A DNA stretch of 64,000 nt from Phallus indusiatus. Taxonomy: Eukaryota > Basidiomycota > Agaricomycetes > Phallales > Phallaceae. A program made the translations under genes and the position numbers. Below are positions 8,730-19,184 of this stretch, piece by piece. The stretch is from NCBI GenBank assembly GCA_027605045.1, contig JAQFWX010000007.1, positions 1,426,001-1,490,000 on the forward strand, read 5' to 3'. Each line of letters opens with the position of its first letter. Within the stretch, counting starts at the first letter, position 1. A model generated the notes under the pieces. The model was not told where the DNA came from. It worked only from the letters and a program-made list of their open reading frames with translations, and made no database searches.

Positions 8730-11119
8730 ATGCTCCAACTATTGAATTTACTCGTCAATCTCCTACTACTACCTTCAGTCTGTGATGCACTGACCCCAAC
8801 TCCAACAAGCCCGAGTCCGGGATATTCAAAAGATTTACGGCGAGAGGGCACATACAAGAAGAAAAGTTCAAGTCCAAAATACTCCAACATGACATTGGCT
8901 CTTCCCTCGTTCCAGGAGAATGTTTTTTCTCTCAATGTTCGACAGGAAGACTCAGGAACGTGTTCGGGATCGGCTCGTGCGTCTTGAATTCTTCTTTCAC
9001 GAAAGTTGATTGCATATGAGCTGACGCATTTCTCACTGGCAGCTTTTCCTTGCGGTGAAGACGGTTGTTGTGAGAGTGATACTCCCGAATGTGTAAGCTT
9101 TTAGTTTCATCTAGAGGTGTTTTTCAACTCTTAAAATATCATTTCCAGTGCAGTGATGGAATACACTGTTGTGAGGCGGATACTCAAGTTTGTAAAAATC
9201 TTGTTATTTGGAGGCGACTGCTTATTAGAAAAATTTTCTTTCAAGTGTCTTGTTCAAATAGATAAATGTTGTCCGAATGGTTCTGAAACATGTAACGGCT
9301 CTGCTTGTTGTGAGAGCGGGTCCGCTTGTTGCGGTGGGGGAGAATGCTGCGATCCTGGGGAGATTTGCTGTGATGGGGAAAATCATTGCTGCTTCACAGG
9401 CCAAACGTGCTGCGGTGATCACTGTTGTATTTCCGGGGCTAAGTGCTGTTCAGGGAGCAATGTGTGTTGCAAGGCCGACGCACCATGTTGTGGAGATACT
9501 TGTTGCGACGTGGGCGGCACATGCTGTCCTGGGGACTCTTGCTGCCCTGAAGGAGCTCAGTGTTGCGAAGGAGGTGGTTGCTGTGACGATGACGAAACAT
9601 GCTGTGGCGCCGTCTGCTGCCTGGAAGGTGCTCAGTGCTGTGAAGGAGGCGACCTTTGCTGTGAGGACGACGCAACATGTTGCGGCGATGTTTGTTGTCC
9701 TGACGGGACGAAATGTTGTGGTGACTGGTGTGAGCAAGGTTAACCCTTCGTTGAAATTTTGCATTCTCACTTGCTCTGTTTTTAGGTTGCCTTGAGGGTT
9801 TCGACTGCGGAGATACTACAGGAACGTGCAATCCTCGTAAGTTTTCCGATATCTTTGTCTTCATCGACTCAGCATTTTATATTAGCTCCTATGCCTACAA
9901 TGACTTTCATCTCTGTCCCCGGCTTGACAGACAAGGTGCGTTATGCTTATTTCTGCGATGGATGTACTCAACGGTCTCATGTTGTCTTTGAAGATGGTTG
10001 CCAATATCTGTTTGGGTGTGTAGATTCGTAACAAGGAAATATGTTCTTTAGACTAACGTCTCGTCAGGTATGCAAAAACGGGGGAAAGGTAACACTGATA
10101 CGTTAACTTACAGTGGAACCGGAAAGGCTGCACGAAGGCGGGCTGCAGGTTGTGTGGCAGGTCGATGTGCGAATAATCCCGGCACCACTTGCGATGAGGT
10201 ACTTGTCGCCGTGATTCGCAGATGTATTACATGTCTCAAAAGGAATTATCATAGTATCCTTTTGCATCGACCGAGGAAGGGGGTTCCGGTGCCGTCTCGA
10301 ACTGCATTCCGGCCGAACAAAACACAGACCAGGGATCTTACCTGAAATGGTGGTACTTCATAAACGGGTATTTCCCTGGCATCAGTGATGGAAGTCAATT
10401 CGGGGTAGAGGTTGTAGGAATTAATTGCGCAAATACTTCTTTGACTCGAAGGAGTACAATCGACCTGAGCGGCACACAAAGTACGACCCATCGACCAATG
10501 AATGGTTTAGCTCCTTTAACAGTCGTTTTTATAGGTATGGTCCTCAATGGTACGACATTCAACGCCATGGTCGGAGATAACCAGACGAACAGAGTGGTTA
10601 TGCCAGTAGGAGACATTGCCGCCGGGGAGTAAGCAGATATACAATTATACTGGGAGATTGAGAATTATTCACCGATCTCTAGTTATTCTTTGTCTTTCAT
10701 GCTTCCATCAAACAAGTCATTTTCATCCGCATTCATCCTGGACAATGAGGGTGATACCTTTGCTTCGTACGCACTTCTGACATTTTCGTTCGTTCGCCAA
10801 CATTGACTAAAAGGGCATTCTATTCAGAGTAAATGCCTCTGATGGTACCGACTTTTCTGTGTCCCAGTCCGTCGACTTCCAATTGACCGACGATGGAATC
10901 GGACTCGGAATGGTCCTCTACACCTCGGATAAGAATACTTCTGTTACTTGGGGTTTCACCGGAACACCTTCGCCCAGTTCTGGCGGACCTAGTCCTACTG
11001 ATGACTCCGGTCCGGGTCTGACTTCAGCATCGATATCACTCGTGCGGTCAATTGGAACGTCAATTGTCTTAAAAGCTGGTATAGGATCCGCACTAATAGG
11101 CTCGGTTTTCCTTTTCTGA
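8730..11119 (+). CDS. Secreted CC-repeat protein B with NucA/NucB-type DNase domain and hydrophobic C-terminal tail
   Basis: Domains in order are a signal peptide (MLQLLNLLVNLLLLPSVCD), a Pro/Ser and basic linker, about 26 CC pairs (for example ECCDPGEICC, TCCGDVCCPD), a NucA/NucB-like region, a Ser/Pro/Gly linker and a hydrophobic end (SIVLKAGIGSALIGSVFLF). The nuclease call rests on CDEYPFAST followed by EEGGSG, the family hallmark. An intron falls between CDE (10188-10196) and YPFA. Arg-rich KAARRRAAGC lies upstream, and a WWYFINGYFPGISDGSQF-like stretch downstream. My splice model keeps one frame throughout: introns near 8969-9040, 9092-9149, 9193-9258, 9740-9785, 9839-9887, 10020-10068, 10197-10255 and a longer one at about 10630-10827. 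Bacterial NucB is a secreted DNase. Surface-anchored or shed DNase activity is inferred here. Gene A is the copy without the nuclease. Confidence 0.72.
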
Positions 11120-11445
11120 TACTCAATTGATCGCTCTATTTTCTGAATCATTCATTACGTTGGTCAAAATATAAATTTCCTTGCCTTGAGGACATCATTG
11201 TATAACTTGCTTGAGTCGAAGGTGTCGACTTGGCCTGGATATATTACCCATACATACGAAATTGAATGTGTTGAATATGGATATCAGCTATCCGGAATCC
11301 GACAATATGCCACTATAGGACAAACATTTCGCAGGCATTAATAATCCTGCATATTCCGGAGCGGTGAGATGTTGTATGTATAAACTCGCGGTGTCACCTT
11401 GCCGCGTCACGCGTTCAGCGCATCAATGTCCTGGCTCCAAGCTGA
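11120..11445. promoter_or_regulatory. Intergenic region and COQ8 promoter
   Basis: About 325 bp between the stop of CC-repeat gene B and the COQ8 ATG. It aligns with 7152-7482. No coding sequence seen. Confidence 0.45.
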
Positions 11446-13723
11446 ATGCCAAACGGTGTCTACAACTGGTATTGTGTTCTCCACTCCCTGGGAACGATAA
11501 CGCGACATGCAGCCGCTATCCGGGTGGGATCGCAATATTCACTATCACCGCCAGCTACTCGAGAGTATCTCGACTCCAAGACAGGACGCCAGGAGTCCCA
11601 AATTCCCGTAGAAAAACGAGCTGGGCAGCCATCCGATCCTCCTAGGCCTCCAGTTACATCTGACAATGCTGATTCTCTGCAAAGTACATCAGGTGGAAAT
11701 GCATCACAGACTCCGGTCACGAGCACACCAGAGGATATAAAATATACGCAAGCAGATAGAAATTCAACAGAACGTTTGAACTCGGAATCCTCGCGAGCGA
11801 AATCAGTTCGTAAAATATCTTCAAATTCTACTACGGTATGAACTCAGCAATTCTTTTACAAATACAAAATTTATTGACTAACCAGTACCCATAGTCAAAT
11901 GAACGTTCGACTCTTGCGGTAGATCAGTCGATGAGGTCTTCCAGAGTTCCTTCTTCTCCTGTAGGTCGATTTCTTCACTACGGAGGTTAGTATTACACAT
12001 CTATTCAAAGCTTTCTATGTTGAGAGCACTCTATCAGGGCTAGCAGCTTCGTTGAGTTTCGGCGCTGCTACTGAAATGGTTCGCCGTGCTTCCGGACAGA
12101 ATGATCATCAGGATAACTCTTTGTTATTGACCGAGGCTAATCTCAATCGACTGGTTTCAAAATTATCTAAAATGCGTGGCGCCGCTTTAAAAATGGGCCA
12201 ATTCATGAGCATTCAAGGTGATTCTAGATTTCAATAGGGTATTTCATTTATGGCACACTAAACTCCCTAATATCTGTAGACACTCATGTCTTACCTGAAG
12301 ATTTGGAACGCGTATTTCAGAGGGTACAACATGCAGCTCATTATATGCCTAATTCTCAGCTAGAGGTAAGACGAATTAATAGCTCATAATTTGTTAACGG
12401 CCAACCCCTTTTTCCGCCGCAAGAAAGTCATGATTGACAATTTGGGAGAATCATGGGAATCGCACTTTAGCTCTTTCTCAAGAATTCCCTCCCACGCTGC
12501 TTCCATCGGACAAGTTCATATAGGTATTCTTTGTGCCAAATCTTCCCCGACCGGGAAAGAAGAAGAAGTCGCCGTCAAAGTGCAATTTCCTAATATTGAG
12601 CGCTCCATTTCTTCCGACTTGGGTTATCTGAAACTTCTGCTGAGCGCGTCCATGCTATTACCGAAAGGGTTGTTTTTGGACAGTACCATCAAGGTTGCAA
12701 AGCATCCCGTTTTCTTTGCGCTCTAGGTTAATGTTATCATAGGTATTCAAAGAAGAACTTGCTGATGAATGCGATTATGAAAGAGAAGCCGCTTATATCA
12801 ATAAGTATCGTGGACTGTTCCCGGAACAATTGGATTCGCGCTTCAGGGTTCCATGGGTATGGGAAGGGAGCACTAGACATGTTTTAGTTATGGAACGTAT
12901 GAAGGGTGTTAGCATTGGAGGCGATGTTGTCAAATCTCTGACGCAAGAAGAAAGAAATGAGGTAATTTTATGAGTGAAGCGGAAAATGGTCATGCGCTGA
13001 CCCACGTTAGCTGTCGAGTCGAGTGCTCGAGCTCTGCTTGAGAGAGCTCTTCCAGTTTCGTATGATGCAAACAGATCCTAACTGGTCTAATTTCTTATGG
13101 AATAAAGACACTCGTCAAGTATGTGATCAGAACTTTATATCTGTTGATTATTTCTGCTCTAAACATTTGAGTCTCTCAGATTGAGCTTGTAGACTTTGGA
13201 GCTACGCGAGAATATTCCTCAGAATTCACAGACAATTGGTTAAGGCTCCTTAAGGCTGCTATATCGGGCGATCGAGACGAGTGCATTGATGCCAGTCTCA
13301 AACTTAAATATTTTATCGGAGGCGAAAATGAGGCAAGTAGTTCCTTTGAACTTCTTTAGAGCTTGTTGTTTATTGGCCTTATATAGGAAATGATAAATGC
13401 TCACATTTTATCCATGCAACTACTCGGAACACCTTTCCGGGCTTCCACTCCTCAACCATTCTCTTTTTCACGAGGTTCAGGATGGACAAAAATTACGGAG
13501 GGAATTCGCGCACAGGTCCCTATTATGTTGAACAATCGTTTAACCCCTCCCCCAAGGCAGACATACAGCTTGAATAGGTATTTATTTTCGAAATAATTGC
13601 TTATTGCTTGACACCATTCTTTTAAATAGAAAACTGAGTGGTGCTTTCTTGTTAGCCGCAAGGCTAGGTGGAAGCGTAGATTGTCGGAGGATATGGGAAA
13701 AGGTTATTATTGACACACATTGA
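11446..13723 (+). CDS. COQ8: COQ8/ADCK3-type atypical kinase of the ABC1 (UbiB) family
   Basis: This is a mitochondrial protein needed for coenzyme Q biosynthesis; the family is an atypical protein-kinase-like ATPase. Exon 1 (11446 to about 11838) gives a basic, Ser/Pro-rich presequence. Later exons carry the family signature: KMGQ in [11 protein letters not shown], the alanine-rich loop in HAASIGQVH, the ATP lysine in VAVKVQFP, the catalytic loop [11 protein letters not shown] and the DFG motif in ELVDFGATR. The frame ends at 13721-13723 after a C-terminal helical stretch. At least eight short introns interrupt it. Exon 1 is duplicated as a fragment at 7483-7918, so the breakpoint of the tandem duplication lies at the end of this exon. 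ATG 11446 is preferred because the frame runs from it through the duplicated sequence. Confidence 0.9.
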
Positions 13724-14146
13724 CGTCCGCTGTGATTAAGATAAACTCCCTTAATTCAAAAGGCGACATTATATTTTTCGACACGGCGCTGGTTCTTGTA
13801 TACACTACCACTTTTTTTAATAGTTTTTTTAAATTAGGATAAGAACAAGCACCAGCGTAATAAAACGCCAAAAAATAGACTTACATGCATCAAACCAAAA
13901 TAGTAGAGTAGTGAGAGTATTAGAACAACATGTATTTCAAGGAAATAGTTATGCGATTGACCAAGGAAATGTGCATATTCAATTACGTGCGTGAAAATGA
14001 CCCGCGCTGACGGGGGCCGTCCCGATATATATCGTCTTGTGTGTACTGGTATATCAAGTCCCGAGGAAGGATACTTCTGCCACCGCGATGATGACTTCAG
14101 AATTATTATATGCTGATTTGTGTATATATTACATTCCCCAACTGCC
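13724..14146. other. Convergent 3' intergenic region
   Basis: About 420 bp, AT-rich, between the COQ8 and RPN1 stops, which face each other. I see only poly-T/A tracts (about 13811-13835) and no supported gene. Confidence 0.5.
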
Positions 14147-17100
14147 TTACGACACCATTTTATCCTGTGTTTCCCAACCAGGGTTCTTTTGGAGAATCAC
14201 AAAACCTTCCAACACATGAGCGAAGGGAAGATATTCTTCTGTCGCGAGTTCGGCCCGCTCTGTCGTACCCAGTCGAACAGGCGTTTGATGAGTTTGGAAA
14301 CCTGATATCGTACGCGGTTTACCGGCTTGACCGACAACGTCAACAGCCTGAGTAATCAGCATTTGAGAAAATTATCAGGTAATATTAATGGTAACAAGAC
14401 TTACCTGTCCAACTCGCACCGTCACAGGTATGCTCGTTAGTTCTTCATTCAAAGTGATCAGGAACCGAGGATACATCGCCGGAGTAAGGAAGTATAGCAT
14501 CCAGTGATAGCGGTCCAAAATAACTATAAAAATCGTGAGAATAGTTAAAGGGCGATCACCCATATAAAAGACTTACATCCTTTCGTATCTGTAAAAGCAG
14601 TCAATGTGGCAAGTAAACCCGCCACAGCTGTCCGACTCATTATTTGTCTGTCGCTGAAGAAGGGATTGACCGCAATCGTCCCCTTTCCCATATGTACCAA
14701 ACCTTGCGCTATTCGTACCATAAATAGACAATCCGGCTCTTTGTAGTAATACCCAGCCAACTGCCGGAGCATTTGGGCTAAGCGAGCGTTGTTAGATCCA
14801 GCGCCAACAAGTCCCATAGCGAAGATCGCATTGAGAACCACCTGAAGATCATTATCGTGACTGTATTTTGAGAGAGTGTCTAAAATTGATAGCTGAGGAT
14901 TTGACGCGCTCAGTAAGCCTAGAGCTAGCGGTACGCTTTTTCGAATGACTGGCTCTCCATATTGCATCTGATACGACTTAGATTACCTCAGGTTCGAAAG
15001 CAGTATTAAGATATCGACTAACCAGATGATTGAACTGCCGTAAGGACATCTCGGCACCCACATCTTCACCCATCGCCACAAGGGCTATTCCAATGACTGC
15101 GAACGCTTGGAACGTATCATCTTCTTTGTCCTTGTTTAGATGATCACTGCAATGATGAAGCAAGCTCTGGACTTTCAAAACATTGCTAGTTCCAGCAAAA
15201 GAACAAACATCGACAAGGATTTGTGCTTGTTTTGATAAAGGATGGGGAATTGCTTTCAATGTTTCGATTGTGGTGTCCGAAGCTTCTTGTTGTCCCAGAA
15301 ACAGGAGTGCCAGTCCTAACACCATGAAGCGACCCCACTTCTCATTCAGCTCTTTCTCATCTCTCTCCATAAGTGTTTGTAAAATGGTACTTGTTACTTC
15401 ATAATGACAGCTTCCGACACCAATAAACCCAAGTGACAGTGCCGAAAGCGAAGCTATTTCCATTGATACGGTTTCATCGGCGACTGTGGGGAGTATCAAG
15501 TTGATAAGGTCTTCCCTGTGGGAACCGGCGTACGCCAGTCCTAGACTAGAAGAAGAAACATATCCATCATAAATAAGGCAGTCTCGAGAGAGAGAGAGAA
15601 ATTTATATACCCTATAATGGAACTTGTTCTGAACGACGTGATTTTGTCTGTAACGTAATCTCCTAACAAAGCCAGCGCGGCGTCCGCGTCCGTCCGAACA
15701 CTACAATTCAATATTCCAGTAGCCAACAAGGCTCCGGACTTTCTCACATATAAGAAATAGCTTGGGGACCGGAAAAAGCTCGTACCTTGATATGTTCTTC
15801 GGACGAGTATGTATATTTATCAACGTGAGTTAGCCCAATTTCCGTATCCCAAAGCAAGCTTAAACCTAGACTAGCTGTTGCGCTCATCATACCTGGACAG
15901 CGTATTATATTGAATACACAATTGAAACGAAAGCCCGTCATGCAGTCTCTCACCGTGGTCCTTATTCTTATAAATCCAGCTATTTCCTTCTTCGGCCTCT
16001 ACCATCAATTTGTCGTTTCCGAACCCAGCGTTAATAAAGGCGTTGACGAAAGTGCCAGCCAAATTGGCCTTCGCAGAATCCACATTTGTAGCCGTACCTG
16101 ATCCCGTGCGCATTATACACGACCCGGAAAGGATTATGAGATGAGAACTTACGGACGTTCTCCAGATGAGTTTTATATACATCTTCTAGTGATTTAGCCT
16201 CATATACTCCTAACTCCTTCCCATACTGTCGGAAATGTGTTGAAAGCTCAGTATTGCTGAGGCATGCCACAAGCTCGCTAGGCAAGTCATCCAAACCCTC
16301 TGGTTGAATCCATTCTAAAGGAACCTGAGCCCGAGCTAGCAAAAACGCAAGCTGTCGTTTCATTTGTCTGAGGAAAAATTGAGTGAATTAAATATGCTGA
16401 GATGGAGATTATGACTGACGGATTAGCAGGTGCTTGGAAGTCTGCATTAATCATTGTACGGTCTCCTAAACTAATAGCAATAGCGAGTGCGTCTGGGACT
16501 TTGTGATATTTCATATAAATATCGTGAGCAGTTCGGAGGAAAGACACATCGTCAGGCGGAGGGAGATAGTTGACGCAACTGAAAGGTAGAGATAAGGTGT
16601 CAGGGTTGAAAAAGACAAGTCAATGATTCAGATTTACCGAAGCATATAAGTGCATACTCTCGCGAAAGTGTCCTTGTTCACTAAATCGGTCACTTTCGAA
16701 ACAATTTCTAGTTCTTGCGTTAGATCTACCGCATCAACTTCTGCGTTGTGTTCAAGGAAGAATTTGGCGCATTCAAGACCAAGGGTAATGAGTTCGGTGG
16801 TATCGGCTCCTGAATCGGTGCGAATTGTAAATTCTGACCCTAATTCAGCCGCAAGATGACGAATATATTCGTGGCCCCAGGAGCCTGGGTCAGACGGTGT
16901 TTTTGATGAAGCAGTCGCGAGCAAACGATAGTGAAGAGTACCGCGAGGCTGAGTATCTGAATAAGTCATTGCTAATACACTGAGGATGTCCGCGAATAGG
17001 TTCTAATTGGTTCAAAAAGTATATAAGTATGCAGGTAATATAGCAAAAGAAAGGCTAGACAAACTTTGTCATCCGAGGGTGGCCATTGCTCATACAAAGT

Positions 17101-17539
17101 CTGGAGCTCCGGGTAGTGTGGTCGCAAGAATTTCAGGGGTTTAGGAACCGATGTCATAGAGGAAGTTGACGTCCTGATGAGAGATCTCAATGTTTCCAGT
17201 GCCGCACGGTGTAATTCCGTCGTTGATTCCTGTATCGAAGGTTCTCCTTATGTATGACTTGTACTTTCAAAAGGAAATGCTTACCTTCAATCGCTCCACC
17301 AGCATTTCCAGTTCATTCTTTAGCTGTTGGTCCTCTTCTGACTGGAAAATGGATATTCATAAGTACTTGTAGCTCAATGAGTATAAAGTGGCTGGACGGA
17401 TACTAACCAGGTCTTCGCCTTCATCCGCTTTCTCAGAATCCCCAATTTTCTTCTGTTTATCATTTGTTGTTTCCTCTTTTTTCTTGTTCTTGGGATCTTC
17501 TGAGGGAACTGGATTAATGGGTAATGTTGGTGCAGGCAT
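14147..17539 (-). CDS. RPN1: 26S proteasome regulatory subunit RPN1 (PSMD2)
   Basis: RPN1 is a scaffold of the proteasome base that binds ubiquitin, ubiquitin-like shuttle proteins and Ubp6/USP14. The start ([18 protein letters not shown]) is followed by a Lys/Glu-rich acidic stretch, then helical proteasome/cyclosome repeats. Examples are [25 protein letters not shown] and [20 protein letters not shown]. The last exon has the very conserved end [20 protein letters not shown] and [13 protein letters not shown]. The span of about 3.4 kb minus roughly ten introns fits the family length of about 900-1000 residues. The gene shares a divergent promoter of 130 bp with the carbon-nitrogen hydrolase at 17670. 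Confidence 0.93.
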
Positions 17540-17669
17540 CGTTTGTCGTCAGTATGAGATTTAAGATTCAAAAAAGGTCACTGATAGACGCGTTCCTATT
17601 TTGTAACGAAAGCTGACGCGTCCTCAACGAGCTTTAGTCAGCGTATTTTCGGCGCCTACTATCCATGCA
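17540..17669. promoter_or_regulatory. Divergent promoter of RPN1 and the carbon-nitrogen hydrolase
   Basis: 130 bp separate the two start codons. Core promoters of both genes must lie here or overlap the 5' ends. I saw no TATA box. A CACTGATAG/ACGCGT stretch is present near 17580-17592. Confidence 0.45.
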
Positions 17670-19002
17670 ATGATGTCGCGTCCAGTCCGCATTGCAATCT
17701 GTCAGTTTGCTTCAGAGTCGCCTGCTGAAGGCTCAATTGAGAATAATTTCGCGAAACTTGAGTCGTTTGTCTCGACCGCAGCTTCCCAAAGCGCAAATCT
17801 AATTGTCTTTCCTGAGTATTTTTTGACTGGTGTGCCACAAACTTTGTTTCGCTCGCATCTCCGTTTTTATCTCAAAAAGCACGCAAGGTATTATCTCTGA
17901 CCATCTACATTTCGCCAGCGAAGAAGGGCACTGGGTTGAAGATTTACAAACACTTGCAAAGCGATACCACATTGATATAGTCGCTGGAACCATAGTTGAG
18001 AAGAGTGCTGAGGATGCAGAACACTTGTTTAACACGTACAAATACAAGCTTTTCTAGATTCCATTTGTTAATTGAATTCTAGTGCTCGTTACATTGACAA
18101 GAACGGGAATATTCTTGGTGAATACCGCAAAAAACATCTCTGGTAAGCATTTCTGCTCCATCAGCTGAGGCTCAATTTATTCTCATGTTTCGTGTAGGCA
18201 TCCGTTCGTACAATTTCCTATGTTAATATCGTAATATCTGAGTGTTATTCTGTACCATTTGCTTAGAGAGAAGGTGGGTTCTGATCACTTATTTATTTGA
18301 GTCAGTGCTTCAACGAGGATTAGGAATATCTGCGAAATGCCACAGAAGAGCATCAGGTTTTCGATACCGAGCTATTCAAGGCCGGTTTGCTCGTTTGTAG
18401 GTATTAGTTAATCTTGCACACTGCTATAGTTATAAGCGATTTCTCAAAGGCTGGGATATGGCGTGGCCCGAAGCCTTTCGTGCACTACTACGTCAACGTG
18501 TGGAGGTGATCATTGTTCCAGCATTCTGGACGGTGGATGAGGTTATCTCTGACCATGATCCTACGTATGTTCTCTTTTACGATATCAGTGTGACTTAACT
18601 AACTACTAAATGACAGTGGTGTTGGTGAAACTTCCTGGTTGGACAGCCTCCTCATTACACGTGCATATGAGAACGAGTGTTGTGTTATATTCGTGAAGTA
18701 CAAACAGTTTTGATTTGATCTTCAGCTGTTTTGATCAATTGTCATTTAGCTGCGCTGGTCCTAAGGAAAAAGGTTTCTTGGGATGCTCGGGGATTGCTCT
18801 CCCTTTCAAAGGCGCCGTTGCTCATATAAAGTCTAGTGAGGAGGAGATGAGGGTAGTCGATGTAGATTTAAGCATTCTCCAGGCAAGCGTCATACCATCA
18901 TTATAACTCATTCGTATTGACACTCCCTGGGGTTATTAGAAAGCCCGAGCAGCATATAAGATAAAGGAAGATCTAGAAGTTTACTATCCTGAGAGCCAGT
19001 GA
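17670..19002 (+). CDS. Carbon-nitrogen hydrolase (nitrilase superfamily amidase)
   Basis: The Glu-Lys-Cys triad of the superfamily is readable: Glu in LIVFPEYFLTG, Lys in YRKKHLW and Cys in LLVCWDMAWPEAF. The Cys codon is split by an intron (T at 18396, GC at 18450-18451). The Lys region is joined through two tiny exons, GCATCC at 18198-18203 and AGAGAAG at 18267-18273. They restore HLWHPEKEYLRN between introns of 55, 63 and 50 bp. The protein ends at 19000-19002 with a helical tail (KEDLEVYYPESQ). The superfamily hydrolyses or condenses amide C-N bonds. The substrate cannot be told from the sequence. The start could be either of two adjacent ATGs (17670 or 17673). Confidence 0.82.
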
Positions 19003-19184
19003 TTGCTGCCATTTGGTAATCTCGCCGTTTTGTATTTTAGCACGGACGTACTATTATAGTACCTCAACTTGTGTAGTGAATCGTCACTATGTATTATTTT
19101 CGGATGGTATATACACAATAACAACTGCATACAAAAAACTAGCAGCTCATAAAATAAGTTAAAGTCAAATTGCTATGCCAGTCA
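19003..19184. other. Convergent 3' intergenic region
   Basis: About 180 bp between two facing stops, holding AT-rich 3' UTR-like sequence only. Confidence 0.5.

Larger units (their letters stand above)
7921..11840. repeat. Tandem segmental duplication, unit 2 (about 3.9 kb)
   Basis: This is the second copy of the unit described at 5421-7920. It begins with a remnant of the reductase C-terminus (ACAAACTTTTAGATTTACTG), holds CC-repeat gene B with its nuclease domain, and ends at the end of COQ8 exon 1, where the intact COQ8 continues. The arrangement (reductase, unit 1, unit 2, COQ8) is what a head-to-tail duplication between the reductase 3' end and COQ8 intron 1 would give. Confidence 0.85.

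Noticed and set aside
9277..9795. A second long plus-strand frame and two minus-strand frames over the CC-repeat exon
   Set aside because: Repeats such as TGTTGY give open frames in several phases; only the Cys-Cys frame matches the paralogue and splices to the signal peptide.
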